Of a stretch of 64,000 nt of DNA, positions 33,731 to 44,812 are shown one piece after another. The notes under the pieces were generated by a model. It made no database searches. It saw nothing but the letters and a program-made list of their open reading frames with translations, and was not told where the DNA came from. Within the stretch, counting starts at the first letter, position 1; every line of letters begins with the position of its first letter. The translations under genes and the position numbers were made by a program. Source of the stretch: Euptelea pleiosperma (taxonomy: Eukaryota > Streptophyta > Magnoliopsida > Ranunculales > Eupteleaceae); assembly GCA_035048495.1 (NCBI GenBank), contig CM068546.1:31576674-31640673 (forward strand). Direction: 5' to 3'.

Positions 33731-34970
33731 AAAGATATCAAGCGTTAAAAAAAATTATTTTTTCAAAAAAATTCAGTCACCCTAAGATGGAAGAAACTAG
33801 ACCCATTGCTGGAAGTTGCATTAAAGGTCTTCATACTATAAACATATGCATGTATTGAAGAGAGAAAACCTTCAGAAGCTTAGCTGAAAAACAAAACTAC
33901 CATGAGAAACTAACCCCAGCGTTATCCAATTGAAGCAAAGATAAATATATCCAAAGAACTAAATCTTTATTACACCAAATTAAAAAGAAGTCATTTTCTC
34001 AACAATCATACAACTTATCTTCATAGAAACATTTCTAACACAGATAAGCATAGAACTAGTAGGCAAATAGTTTTTAAAAGTCTATAATGTCATTTTCAAC
34101 AATCCCTTGTTCGAAGTTCAATGGATGAATTGCTAAGCCTTCACCGCAGCTACTTGCATGACCTTTTTTCTCCCTTCCGAGCAATCATCTTAGGCCATGG
34201 GTTTTTGAAATCGAACCGCAGAAGTTGATGATAAAGTCAACCCTCGTGGAATTTGAGTAATCACTGACTAGATGGCTTCCAAATAACACTTAAACCTAAA
34301 AAGAACCATTTCAATATTTCTTCAATTTTCTTTTTAGGATTCTTCTCCACGCTTTAGGATCAAGAGTATGTGCATACTACAACTAATCAATATCTTTTTT
34401 TATCACTTCCGACTAATCAATATCTTAAAAGATAAAACTGGCTAATTTGAAGCATACTGCAACTATAGGATTGCATCAACTTTTCCATAGCGCGAGCAAG
34501 GCAAGCATCTGATGACTGCATTAACACAAAAATCCCTCTTGTCGGCCAATTTTCTTTGCCAGAACATCCCTCTGATCCTTCTTTGATATTTTGTTTACTC
34601 ATATGCCATCAGTGTTAAACCTTCATCCATGTGATTCCTTCACAAACATGCATGTTACCAACCAAACTTTCCTGCCAATGTTGAAATACTACCATGTAAA
34701 AGCTGCTTTGAAGTGAGAGCCAATGATGTAGGCAATGCAAGGAAACCATTTCTCATAATTGTTTGAATTGTGCGACTACTAGATGAGTTGGATTAGTGTG
34801 GCCTCTTGTCCAGCCAAAAGGGGAACACATTCCATGCAATATCTCTGATTGCGTGTGCTCATCATCTATCTAACACAGTAGACCTCATTTTCGAGTCATC
34901 CTCCGATCTTAATATATCGTTCTCCCATATTCTAAGGAGTAGTAATGAGATTACCCACTCATGGCTAGTC
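33731..34970. other. GRXS15 5'UTR intron, unassigned
   Basis: AT-rich, with no open frame worth calling. A short reading at 34,870-34,960 (FSHILRSSNEITHSW) faintly resembles the end of an RNase H-like domain of a LINE. Otherwise nothing is seen. Confidence 0.3.
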
Positions 34971-35463
34971 GTGGCCGTCTTGATGCAAGTCGATGCAAGT
35001 TGAGGCCTAAGGCAAAAACTTCATATCTTCATATGAGGCCTCTTTTATATTTAATATTTTAATATATATATAATTAAAATTTTTAACTCTCTATATAGTA
35101 GTTAATCTTATTTGACAACTTTTCATGAAACTCTCGTGGCTCTACATAGATCATTTTTTTGGGCCCAATGAATGCGTGGATGTTCAGCCCTTCTATTGGT
35201 GGATAGACACACTAAAAATCAGATTGATTGATGATTTCTACCATTGGATTTACTACTCAAAAAACATGTTTGAATCCAATGGTTAGAATCAATCCTAAAA
35301 AGTACTAAAATCTATGCCTATAGATAACAAATCAGGTTAATTTTTGGTTTGTATATCCAACACCGGGTGGGCTAAACATCCATGTGGATAGTGGGCTGGG
35401 GGCCTTCTCTCACTTGGGGCCTAAGGTGACCGCCATATTGGCCTTATGGTAGAGACGGCCTTG
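34971..35463. mobile_element. hAT MITE family D, copy 3
   Basis: 493 bp with ends CGTGGCCGTCTT and AGAGACGGCCTTG and a perfect 8-bp duplication TGGCTAGT (34963-34970 and 35464-35471). It is the best-defined member of the family also seen at 22,086 and 24,299. Non-coding, so a non-autonomous hAT. Confidence 0.9.
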
Positions 35464-35471
35464 TGGCTAGT

Positions 35472-36243
35472 CAAGGAGTCAACAGCTACAATCTTTGTAT
35501 GTTGGGAAATTCATGCCCTAAGTGCAACCTCTTTATTTTGTGAATTTTGTTTAGATGCCAAAAAATAAAAATAAAAATAAGGATTGCCTTTCAGGAGCCA
35601 AAATTCCACCCAATAGCTGTAAAGAATGGCACAAAATGATCATTATAGTTTTGATCATCCTGGGCACCTCAGCCAATATGCGCAAATAATCACAGTAATG
35701 CCTCTCAAAACACTCTCAAGCTAACAGAATAAAATAAAAGATAGCTATGACCCAAATACCTAAACACCATGTAAAGGCCAAGTAACCAAAGATTTTTACT
35801 AGCTACAGTGTCTACATATTTTCTTAAATTCAAAGTAACTGATCCAGAAGTTGTCTCTCTACATTCTGCAACATCATAGTAAGAAAACAATTGGTTGATT
35901 ATGATTTACTTCCAAATAGAAGACACTCAATAATTCACTTTAAAAATCAGAGAAACAGATCTTTTTTTTATTCTAAATTTCTAACACAACATAAGTCGAC
36001 GGCAACATTCCATGTCAGATCAAACCCCCTAACAAGAAACGCAAATCCACCTATGTATCTTGCATTAAACATCTATTCCAAACCCTAATAATCATATATA
36101 TTATCTTCTTTAGTCTTTACAGTACTCATTACTCAAACACTTTACAGTAATCAAACATGAAAGCCCTAATAATTCGTAAGAAACAGGACTATCGGAGCTA
36201 AAAACATGCCAGAAAATCAAGAAATTATTGTAGAGAGATTTAC
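35472..36243. other. GRXS15 5'UTR intron, promoter-proximal part
   Basis: AT-rich intron, ending on the minus-strand 5' side at the donor GTAAATCTC (36243 downward). No inserted element is recognised. Confidence 0.4.
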
Positions 36244-36360
36244 CAGAGCTTGCAATATTGGTGAATGAGCAATTCGATCTGTTGGGTTTCTCAGAAAATC
36301 AAACTTTAACGGACTCCGTTAGGCGTTTGGGGAGAGAGCTGAACAGCTGAAATGGAAGCC
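36244..36360 (-). other. GRXS15: GRXS15 non-coding first exon
   Basis: Predicted 5'UTR exon on the minus strand, ending at donor ...AGCTCTG|GTAAATC. It lies about 30 bases downstream of a TATA-like box and contains CTCTCTCC pyrimidine tracts typical of plant leaders. The exact transcription start is inferred. It joins across a 4.9 kb intron to exon 2 at 31303. Confidence 0.55.
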
Positions 36361-36405
36361 TTTTACAGGGGCTACACGGGCGGAATTTATACACGTGGGG
36401 GTGAG
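36361..36405 (-). promoter_or_regulatory. GRXS15 core promoter
   Basis: On the minus strand CCCCACGTGTATAAATTCC combines a G-box-like CACGTG (36394-36399) with a TATA-like TATAAATTC directly after it (about 36385-36393). Spacing fits initiation near 36,360. CACGTG sites bind bZIP and bHLH factors. Confidence 0.5.
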
Positions 36406-36499
36406 TGGACTATCCGGAGCGTCCAACTTGGGAGAAATTTTTTGAAGCAGCAGATTATTACGCAGCGAAGCAGTGGCCAATCAATTGGCGTCGAATAAA

Positions 36500-36875
36500 A
36501 TTCGCTGAGTCCACAATGTGAGCCAAGTGGCTCATTCTTAGAGGACACTGATCGTATGGATGTTTGGCCAATCCCTAGGTGGACCTACAAACAAAAAATC
36601 AACGTGATTAGTGATTTCTAGGTGTTGGATTGGAGTTGTTTTCGTGGGTAGATTTTAACCGTGGGAAACTGAGCATTATTGACCATTATTTGGGGTACAA
36701 AGATCCAAAGGTTTAAAATCACTAATCAAGCTGATTTTGATTTGTTGGTCCACCTAGGGATGGACAAAACATCAATACGGTCAGATTCATCTAAGAGTAT
36801 GCCAAGTGGCTCATATTGTGGGCTATCAGTGGCTTTCGCTAACCCTCAGTGTTAGCAAAGTTTTACTCGGTCAAG
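36500..36875. mobile_element. Inverted-repeat MITE, family A
   Basis: The left arm contains GAGCCAAGTGGCTCATTC, GATCGTATGGATGTTTGGCC and GGTGGACCTAC. The right arm mirrors these and ends in GTTAGCAAAGTTTTACTC, the GAGTAAAAC terminus of the family. It lies just upstream of the GRXS15 promoter. Confidence 0.7.
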
Positions 36876-37380
36876 TCCATCTTTGCTAAGTCCATTTCTT
36901 GAACTGCAACTTCAGTCGGCTCAACCTAACTTGGGGTCGGACAACTCGGACTTGGGTTAGCTTAAACAGAGCTAGGATCTGAAAAGTTGAACCTGATCAA
37001 CAGTCGAGTCAGGCTACTCGGCCCAACCCTAGCCAGTCCGCCTTGAACAACTTAACATACTTCATTTTTTAAGCACTTTCCCCTCGCAAATGCTAACATC
37101 TAGATCCAAACAGCAATACTAGTTTCTACACACAAAACAATACTTCTTCAGTATGGTTTGCTAACAACTGTAAAGCTCTTTTCTAGTGCTTCAGAAAAAG
37201 CATTCCTAAACAAAGGCCTTTAGGCCCACCCAACAAGTTGGGGTTGGGCTAAGAATCTTAGGCCTAAGCTTGAGATAGGCTTGGGTTGAGTGCCTTGAAG
37301 CTCAGGTTGGCCTCAGGCTGACTCCCAGTCCGCCCAAGTTGCACCCTTTCAATTACAAACGTCTCTGTCATGAATAGCTC
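36876..37380. other. Unassigned intergenic sequence
   Basis: Low-complexity runs of GGCCTAGGCT/TTGGGTTGGGCT-type words (36,900-37,340) look like a decayed tandem or MITE sequence. No gene is seen. Confidence 0.3.
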
Positions 37381-37700
37381 ACAAACGTCCATATGTGAGC
37401 TACGTGGCACACTCTTAGAGACCAATGACCCTACACACTCTTAGAGACCAATGCCCTAGGGATGTTAGGCCCATCCCCAGTTGGACCTACAAACTACAAA
37501 TCAGTCTCCTTGGTGAGTTCTAACCATTGGTTTTTGGTCTCTTTCATGGGTTGATTTTCAACCGTGGGATTTGAGTATTAATTGAGCACTCGATCAAATA
37601 GCTAGAAATTGCCAATCCGACTAATTTTTTGTCTGTAGGTTCACCTAGGGATGGACCAAACGTCCAGCCTCTAAGAGCATGCTATGTATGTTCGTGACCA
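37380..37700. mobile_element. Inverted-repeat MITE, family A, with short duplication
   Basis: Arms GAGCTACGTGGCACACTCTT and GTCCAGCCTCTAAGAGCATG. A 25-base unit (CACACTCTTAGAGACCAATG...) is repeated in tandem at 37,411-37,459, so the left arm is partly doubled. The interior has the usual AGTTGGACCTAC and TTCACCTAGGGATGG pair. Confidence 0.6.
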
Positions 37701-37754
37701 AAACCAGACTCATTTTTCCTTAAAAAAGAGTCTTTGAGCAAAAATGCTCAACAA

Positions 37755-38135
37755 GTCTGTATGAGCCACTTGGTATTCGAAACCACTGACTGTATGGATG
37801 TTTAGCACATCCATAAGTGGACCTACGTACAGATCAAAAATCAGCATGGTTTGTGAGTTCTAGCCATTAGATCTCATCATCATCATCTTAAGCCTTTTCT
37901 CAATGATATGGGGTCAATTGCATGAATCTCGTTCCTCCATTCAATCATGTCTAAAGCCATCTCTTCCATTAAGTCATTGGATCTGAGCACTCCAAATAAA
38001 TCTAAAATCAACCCATAAAAAAACTCTAAACCAATGGCTAGAAAACACAAATTGACCTAATTTTTGGTCTATACGTCCACTCCCAGTCATTTTCTGAGAA
38101 AATGGACTCAAGGTTAGCCACATGGATGGTGCCCT
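37755..38135. mobile_element. Inverted-repeat MITE, family A (diverged)
   Basis: GAGCCACTTGG, GACTGTATGGATGTTTAGC and AGTGGACCTACGTACAGA on the left; TTTTTGGTCTATACGTCCAC and AGCCACATGGATGG on the right. The centre (37,870-37,980) contains an unrelated CATCATCATC-bearing insert. Confidence 0.5.
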
Positions 38136-38169
38136 AGTCTATGTCATGCCTATACCTGCTAAAAAAATT

Positions 38170-38425
38170 CTTTCAAGCCTCTTGACGGCATGGATGTTTG
38201 GCCTTACATCTTGGCAGATCTACCAACAAAAAATCAACTTGATTGACGATTTCTTGTTGTAGATTTGTGTACCCAAAAAATGCTCGAATCCAACTTCAAG
38301 AATCGTCCCCACAAAAAATGCTCCAATTCAATTGCTAGAAGTTTTGGTATGTAGATCTACAAGGTGGGCCAAACATCCATGTGGTCAATAAGCCCAAAAG
38401 AGTGCCACGTGGCACTCTACAAATC
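38170..38425. mobile_element. Inverted-repeat MITE, family B
   Basis: TTGACGGCATGGATGTTTGG with GATTGACGATTTC on the left mirrors ACATCCATGTGGTCAATAAG on the right. This variant has AGATCTACC in place of GGACCTAC. No target duplication found. Confidence 0.5.
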
Positions 38426-39147
38426 GAACAATTTTAACATCAAAAATTTTCCCCCAACCATTGTGTATTGTAATTCCCCCAACTAACACTAAGCATGCTT
38501 ATCATTAAAAAGGAAAAATTAGAAAGTGAATTGATGGTAGCCATCTCTACTGCTCAACTAATGTTGGTTTTGCCACTTTTTTGACCCCCATTTTTGACAC
38601 CCATTTTGGCCTACCAACATAGAAGTCCCAACAAAAAATCAGCTCATTCTGAAATTTCTAACCCCATAAAATGCGGTTTTCAAGTTACATGGTAAAAATC
38701 GATGGTCCATAATTCTTCAGCTTCTAAACCAGTCTATGAATCCAGCTTCTAAACCACTACTTATATATATCCCCAAGGGATCTTTGGTATTTTCATTAGT
38801 ATAATCATTACAAAATTTTTAGAACTCTCCGTAGATCTAGAGTTGCCACAATTTTTAAATTTACCCCTCTAAAGTTTAATCATTACAAAGTTTTCAAAAG
38901 CTTCATTTGAATTGCAACAAGTTTCAAAACTAGTCTCCAACTCTAAAAATATTAAACCTTCTACCAGCATTTTAAGTAGTTCGTTGTAACATTATAATAG
39001 ACTCTTAGTGTTACCAGGTCACATCTAAGTCAAATAAACGGTCGTATTATTATTTTATTATTTTTTCAAGATAACCTCAATAACGTTATAATAACATTTT
39101 TATCTACTAGTAGATTTGGGTAAGCATCAAATAAGCTAAAAGTCACA
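38426..39147. other. AT-rich intergenic sequence with a partial MITE
   Basis: At 38,600-38,760 there is a piece related to the MITE at 22,164 (AATCAGCTCATTCTGAAATT, AAACCGCATT-type words, CTTCTAAACCAGTCTATGAA). The rest is AT-rich with no gene. Confidence 0.35.
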
Positions 39148-39215
39148 CTACACCGAAAAGGTCGAATTGCAACGGGCATTATTTATATCTTACAACGGTT
39201 ATGAGCCGTTGTAAA
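39148..39215. mobile_element. CACTA-type transposon end
   Basis: CACTACACCGAAAAGG is the terminal motif class of CACTA/En-Spm elements. It is followed by subterminal ACGG repeats in both orientations (TTACAACGGTTATGAGCCGT). Only this end is seen; the partner end is not in the window or is lost. Confidence 0.5.
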
Positions 39216-40265
39216 CATTTATGAAAAGCTTATTTTTCAAGTTTTAAGCCAATTTTTCTGAGTTAAGCAGAGGCAATTGAAATTTGGCTTATTGCTTAAA
39301 GCTTATGCGGGGAGCACTCTCTAATACTTAAGTGAAACTCTTTAAATACACAAATGCCCTTTTTAAACCATGTGTTCCACAATTACCCTTTAGATTTCAA
39401 ATTTTCAAAGCATTCCTCCATAATCTTTCAAAATTACTCCTAAGTTTTGCCAAAATTTTAAAATTTTGCCATTTTTTCAAAGACGTCCTTATAAAATTTT
39501 ATAAAAGTTGATAAAATAGGGGAAATTGAATTACTTTCTTCTGCACATTTTCCACCAACGTCGACGATCACTACAAGTTCGAGCATGTCATTTTGTACCA
39601 GAAAAAAATAGAGTTTTTGAAAGTTTTTTTTTCATGCGGAACAATGACGATACGTTCATTGCACGGTATAAATGTGGAGCTTGGCACTTTGGTGTAAAAT
39701 GGGCAAGGGTTATCTCGACGGCCCATTTAGAATTGTAGAACAGGCTACTTTTTCAACATGTCGCGGGCCCAAAGGGTCCACATGTTCCACTGCTTCATAA
39801 CTCTTCCATGTGGCCTGGTTGAGACCAATAGCCCTCCACCACATGGCAAGATATTTTTCCATCAACTCGATGGGTCCTGCTGCTCTCTTAAATGTACTCA
39901 ATATGCACGCTACTCTGTTTATTTATAGACCATGTTTTGGAGTCGCGTTCTTGTGGTTGTGGACTCATGCAAGTTAGCAATCGCTTGCCTCCAAATGAGT
40001 GCGAACCAAACACCCCCTAAGCCCATGTTTGTTTATTGAGAAATCGAAGCATGAACTACCTAGTTGTGCAACTCTGGGCATGTTGGCGTGTTCGATTTTC
40101 CAAGTTACACGAGTAGGCATGTTGCATGGGAACTCAAAGTTGCGCCCTCTTTAGAAATTATTCTCTCTCCCCCTCCCTTTGAGAATCGAATTATTATGCC
40201 GTCATTCAACATTGAGTTCTCACGAAGATGATTCGGTTTATATTAGTGCTCTTTTCCCATGCTAA
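39216..40265. other. Unassigned intergenic sequence
   Basis: AT-rich, with two short open frames (39526-39738 on plus, 39710-39901 on minus) that overlap on opposite strands and look like chance. The minus frame resembles part of a transposon reading (EKYLAMWWRAIGLNQA), not identified. Confidence 0.3.
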
Positions 40266-40535
40266 ACACAACCTTTGGATCTTTGCACCCAAATAACGCT
40301 CAATAAGTCTCAAATTCCTCCGGTTAAAATCAACCCATGAAAATAACTTCAATTCAACACTTAGAAATCACTGATCGGGTTTATTTTTTGTTTGTAGGTC
40401 TACCTAGTGATTGGCCAAACATCCATACAGTCAGCATACACTAAGAGTGTGCCACGTGGCTCGTATTGTGGGCTGTGATCGGCTTCGCTCACAGCATGGT
40501 ACGTGTGAGCAAAGGTTTACTCCTGTCCGCCTTAT
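40266..40535. mobile_element. Family A MITE, right half only
   Basis: Contains the internal TTGCACCCAAATAACGCTCA, the TTTGTTTGTAGGTCTACC arm, ATCCATACAGTCAG, AAGAGTGTGCCACGTGGCTC and the GTGAGCAAAGGTTTACTC terminus. The mirrored left half is missing. Confidence 0.6.
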
Positions 40536-40549
40536 GTGGAGGTGACTCA

Positions 40550-41060
40550 GGTTGTGTTTGGTAGTGCATCTTCAACTGAAGACGTGCGTCTTAAAAGTCT
40601 ACATCTTCAAGGTGTATACCTTTAAAGGTCAAGATCGACGTTTGGTTCTACAAACCAGAATAGGCACCACATAAGAACAAAGGATGATAAATCATGTGGG
40701 CCCAACATAACTAGAGTGGGCCACGCATAATAACTAGAGTTGATATATTATGTGGGGCCCACATGTTAACGGGAACGATAAATCATGTGGGCCCCACATA
40801 TGAAAGGAAGTTGATGGATCATATGTGGGTCCCACAATAATAGAGGTGTGTTGATAGATCATACATATGATATATGTCAAGCGGGCCATACATTAGGTGG
40901 GCTAAGCCCGTTGGGGGTGGAGGGTGAACCTTGAAGGCACACATTGGTGCGTCTTTGAAAACTCGAGGGGGGAGGTGAACATCCAAAGATTCACTTTCGC
41001 GCCTCTTCCAAGTCTACTGTGTCTTCAAAGGTGCACGCCTTGGTGTGACTCAAACACTTG
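40550..41060. mobile_element. Probable hAT-like element with GTGGGCCCAC repeats
   Basis: The outer margins GTTGTGTTTGGTAGTGCATC and, inverted, GATTCACTTTCGCG...GGTGTGACTCAAACAC are loosely complementary. The interior repeats a motif of about 60 bp four times (ATCATGTGGG(C)CCCAC(A) words near 40,692, 40,765, 40,786 and 40,821). No target duplication was confirmed. Confidence 0.35.
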
Positions 41061-41599
41061 TTATCGATCAAGATGCGCACCTTCGGCCAAGATGCGCGCC
41101 TAAGACATGCTACCTAACGCGCCTTGAAAGTTTACCCAAAGGTCTCTACTTTAGTAGCAGTTTAGCAGATCACATTATATATGGGGCCCACTTGGCATGT
41201 GAGATCCACCTAATCCATACTAGTCATGTCACATGTTGACTGAGATAAGTGAATGGAAACAGCCATATAGAAGGGCACTTCATAGGTCAATCAATGGATC
41301 GGGTTTGGATTGGATCAAGGTAGATCCATGATCGATCGGATTGGATCCAATCCCGATAAGCTCGACATATCGGATGGGGGTGACCCAACATTGAGTTGGA
41401 TGGTCAATAAACCTATTGCCATTCCCACTTATTGCATCATCCAAACAGGCCATGTGGGATCTCCTACTACCAAATTAATTGTTCGACAATGATATATTAG
41501 ACTCTAAAGTCTTTCGCTAAGACAAGGCACTTCGTCCATGAAAGGAACTCTTATCCTTACTATTTAAAGCGAAAACTTGAATTAACAAAAATTTTAAGG

Positions 41600-41775
41600 G
41601 TTACTGTCTTTTTTCTGACCCTTCTCGGGAGTCGCATACCGTGGATTTTGAGAATCCAACGGTGGTTGATAACGTTGAGCTGGCATTCACTTTTTGTCAA
41701 CGCTTAACCACCGCTGGATTAGTGAAATCCACCCCAGAGCACCCCATTCTCAAGAAGGGTCAGAAAAAAGGGGGT
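41600..41775. mobile_element. Hairpin MITE, about 165 bp
   Basis: Arms CTTTTTTCTGACCCTTCTCG...AATCCAACGGTGGTTGATAA and its inverted partner ...GAAGGGTCAGAAAAAAG. A partial relative (AGAATCCAACGGTGGTTGA) lies at 44,093. Confidence 0.65.
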
Positions 41776-41939
41776 CCTCGGAGCCTGAGTCAATCTTTGA
41801 AAGGTCAGGATCAGGGACTTGCCTTTTTGCATTCGTCTTTTCACTCGTGCTCTCGGCCATAGATTTCAAGAATCTACGACTGAGAACTCACGCGAGAAGT
41901 TCAAAAAAGCAAGCCCCCTGATCTCGACCCATTTCTAAA

Positions 41940-42577
41940 GGGTAATTTTAGTCACACCCCTCAAAATGTGAGGGCACCCGACCTGCTGAGAGCAACCCAC
42001 TTAGATTTCAAACTCTGTGAGGGCACCTTTCCCCATTTCAGCACAAGAGAGTAATGTGTAAAAACTTTTGTCACAACCGATTTGACCCAAGCCAGTCACA
42101 ACCCACAATAGGAGTCATGTGGCATACTCTTAGTGGACGCTGACCGTATGGATGTTTGGCCAGTCCCTCGCTGGACCTGCAAACCAAAAATCAGAATTTA
42201 CCACCTTGGGATCTTTGCACCAAAATAATGCTCAATAATGATCAGATTCCTACAGTTAAAAACAACCCATGAAAATGACTTCAATCCAACACTTCAAATT
42301 TACTAATCAGGCTGATTTTTGGTTTGTAGGTCCACCTAGGGACTGGCCAAACATATATACGGTCAGTGCCCACTAAGAGTGTGCCACATGACTCCTATTC
42401 TGGTTGTGACTGGATTCGCTCACAAGACTTACAACCCGTTGTAAGTAGAAAAACAGTTGATTAGAGGGTGCATAAAAAAAAAAAAAATTCAAGGCCATTT
42501 TCGTAATAAAAAAATATGATAAAAAATCAAGGGTTTGGGGTGCCCTCACATTTTGTGGGGTGCGACTAAAATTACCC
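41940..42577. mobile_element. MULE-like MITE hosting a family A MITE
   Basis: The ends GGGTAATTTTAGTCACACCC and the inverse GGGTGCGACTAAAATTACCC (right end, with a few mismatches) enclose AAATGTGAGGGCACCC on both sides. Flanking 9-mers ATTTCTAAA and ATTACACTA agree poorly. A family A MITE (about 42,095-42,440, with GACCGTATGGATGTTTGGCC) sits inside, flanked by a second pair of inverted words (AGTCACAACC/GGTTGTGACT). Confidence 0.7.
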
Positions 42578-43190
42578 ATTACACTATTTTAACGGTTCTA
42601 AGATTCCAATGGATATTTAGAACTGCCCCCACACACTAATCTTAATAGATTGCTACTAATAAAGATAATTAATTTACTAATTGTCAACGAATTAATTTTT
42701 TCCTATACCAACTTGACATAAAAAATCTGCCATCACGTGCAAACGCACGTGCCACCCAATAAAAATATCTCCGGTAGTCAAAAATGTCGAACGGGTGTCC
42801 AACATCAATCGATGCAAACACGTTTCATGGATTTAAACATGCATCAAGGCAGTTGGATCTTTGCTACCTAACGATAGATTTTCATAACCGATGGGCCAAG
42901 CAATTGTGATAGTTTGATTTTGATATTTCAGAGATCGAAAGCTGATGGTCTTCGGGTTTCTAACCATAAATCTTGAAGACCGTCCAATGGTCTGGAGCTA
43001 GGGAAAACGATCGAGTCCGTCGACTTGTCCTAGTCATACAGACTTATTTGCATGTACTATTGTTTGACAGTTACCTATCATTAATGGGTCGTACAGATGT
43101 TAATTTGCTATTGGGTCGTGATGTAACAAGGTATACCTGAGATCTTTCAAATGCGGAAGCGGTATTTTTTGTAGTCACCGCTGCCATCTG
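42578..43190. other. Unassigned intergenic sequence
   Basis: AT-rich with moderate complexity. No open frame or repeat is recognised. Confidence 0.3.
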
Positions 43191-43194
43191 GACC

Positions 43195-43435
43195 CACTGA
43201 CCGTATGGATGTTTAGCTCACACCTTAGTAGGCATTCATACCAAAAATATGCTTGTTTGATGATTTTTAGCCGTTGATTTTAGTACTAAAACAAATGGTT
43301 GCATTAAACGGCTATAAAAACGCCTTAAAAAGTGTTAAAATCTAATGGTTATAGATTACCAATCAGAGTGATTTTTGGTGTGTATATCGACCAAGGGGTG
43401 GGATAAACATCCATGCGGTCAGTGGGCCTAGATGA
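43195..43435. mobile_element. Inverted-repeat MITE, family B
   Basis: GACCGTATGGATGTTTAGCTC with ACCAAAAATATGC on the left mirrors AGAGTGATTTTTGG and ACATCCATGCGGTCAGTGG on the right. The interior repeats GATTTTAGTACTAAAAC-type words. Confidence 0.6.
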
Positions 43436-43546
43436 CAGCTGTGAGTAACAAAAATCGGGCTTCTGCATTTCAAACAGTTTCAGGCGTATCTTGTTACATC
43501 TTTTTCCTTCTGATATTTCTTAACATTCAAGAGCTCCCCTTAGCAA

Positions 43547-43694
43547 GAGTAAAACTTCTATCACAACAAATTGTAAATCACACAATCACAAGCCAACGAG
43601 TTCTCGGCACGTACACAAGTGCTTCGCAGGTGTACGTGCCGAGAACGGCTGTGATTGTGTGATTTGCAACTTCGTTGTGACAGAAGTTTTACTC
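43547..43694. mobile_element. Hairpin MULE-like MITE, GAGTAAAAC ends (copy 1)
   Basis: 148 bp forming one long hairpin. GAGTAAAACTTCTATCACAA and AATCACACAATCACAAGCCA pair with the right arm, around a central CTCGGCACGTACAC...GTGTACGTGCCGAG. Flanking CCTTAGCAA and CCTTAGAGA share the first six of nine bases. Sister copies at 44,482 and 58,277 have cleaner 9-bp duplications. Confidence 0.8.
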
Positions 43695-43699
43695 CCTTA

Positions 43700-43890
43700 G
43701 AGACTGGGAAATTTTTTTTTGGGTATCACGAGGTATCCGGGCCACTTAATGCACCTGATCACTAAGTCCCCGTGTACACACGCCGACCGCCCACTCCGCA
43801 TCATTTAATTGCTGAGGCCAGCTGGGCTTGCCCCGAAGGGAGGGGATTTGAACTCAGGACCTCCGCTTCGTTTCGCTAAACACAGAGGAA
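43700..43890 (-). mobile_element. SINE-like retroposon, minus strand
   Basis: On the minus strand GAGTTCAAATCCCC resembles a Pol III B box about 40 bases from the start (near 43,885). The element ends in an A tract (the T run at 43,713-43,721 on the plus strand). GC-rich middle. Target copies are not evident. Confidence 0.55.
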
Positions 43891-44214
43891 ATAAGCAAAA
43901 TGTGAAAAATTGAACTGTTGGACATCGGTGCTCGTGAAATGATTCACGCAATCATGAAGCACCAAACAGCAGGAAGTGGGTTTTCTTGGAAACCCACTTC
44001 AGGTGAACGAAACACAGCCTAGGATTTACATTAAGGGCCAGGTTCCATGGACTCACCTTTGTGCACTAATAATTTCACTCATGCTGGAGAATCCAACGGT
44101 GGTTGAACACTGAGCTGGCATTCACTTTTTGCCCGTGCAAAAAGGTGAACAATGATCCAAAAGCTCTAGATCCGACTAACACCTAAGGAAGGTAAAACTG
44201 TAAAAGTTATACAC

Positions 44215-44715
44215 ACCAAAAATTACCCTGATTGGTTATCTCTAACCATTAGATTTTAGTTCTTTCGAAAGCGTGATTATAGCCATTGGATTCAACTATT
44301 TTGTTGAGTACTAAAACCAACGGTTAAAAATCATCAAACAAGCTGATTTTTTGCACGAATGTTGTGATTTTTAGTTCTTTCGAAAGCGTGATTATAGCCA
44401 TTGGATTCAATCATTTTGTTGAGTACTAAAACCAACGGCTAAAAATCATCAAACAAGCTGATTTTTTGCACCAATGTTACTGAGTAAAACTTCTATCACA
44501 ACAAATTGTGAATCACACAATCACAAGCCAATGAGTTCTCGGCACCTACACAAGTGCTTTGCAACCTACCATGTGCTTTTGCTTTGAGGTGTACGTGCCG
44601 AGAACTCATTGGCTGTGATTGTGTGATTTTGCAACCCGATTGTGACAGAAGTTTTACTCAATGTTACTAAGGGGTGGCCTAAAGGCCCTAAACATCCAGG
44701 CGGTCAGTGGACCCA
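44215..44715. mobile_element. Family B MITE with internal duplication, split by hairpin MITE
   Basis: Left flank words (AAAATTACCCTGATTGG) and right words (ACTAAGGGGTGGCC...AACATCCAGGCGGTCAGTGG) match family B. A unit of about 115 bp containing TTTCGAAAGCGTGATTATAG is present twice in tandem (44,248-44,363 and 44,364-44,478). The hairpin element at 44,482-44,659 is inserted at ATGTTACT. Confidence 0.6.
44482..44659. mobile_element. Hairpin MULE-like MITE, GAGTAAAAC ends (copy 2)
   Basis: 178 bp with ends GAGTAAAAC and GTTTTACTC. A perfect 9-bp duplication AATGTTACT lies on both sides (44473-44481 and 44660-44668). The nearly complete hairpin has the central CTCGGCAC...GTGCCGAG pair. It has inserted into a family B MITE. 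Confidence 0.95.
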
Positions 44716-44812
44716 GATGGCAGCTGTGAGTAACAATCGTGCTTCTCACGCCAAAAAGTCTTGAGGTACGACCCAAATGCAAAATCCTTTGTCGATGACA
44801 GGGTGCAATATG

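Noticed and set aside
43820..43890. tRNA gene on the minus strand
   Set aside because: Only a B-box-like word is present and the element ends in an A tract; better explained as a SINE.
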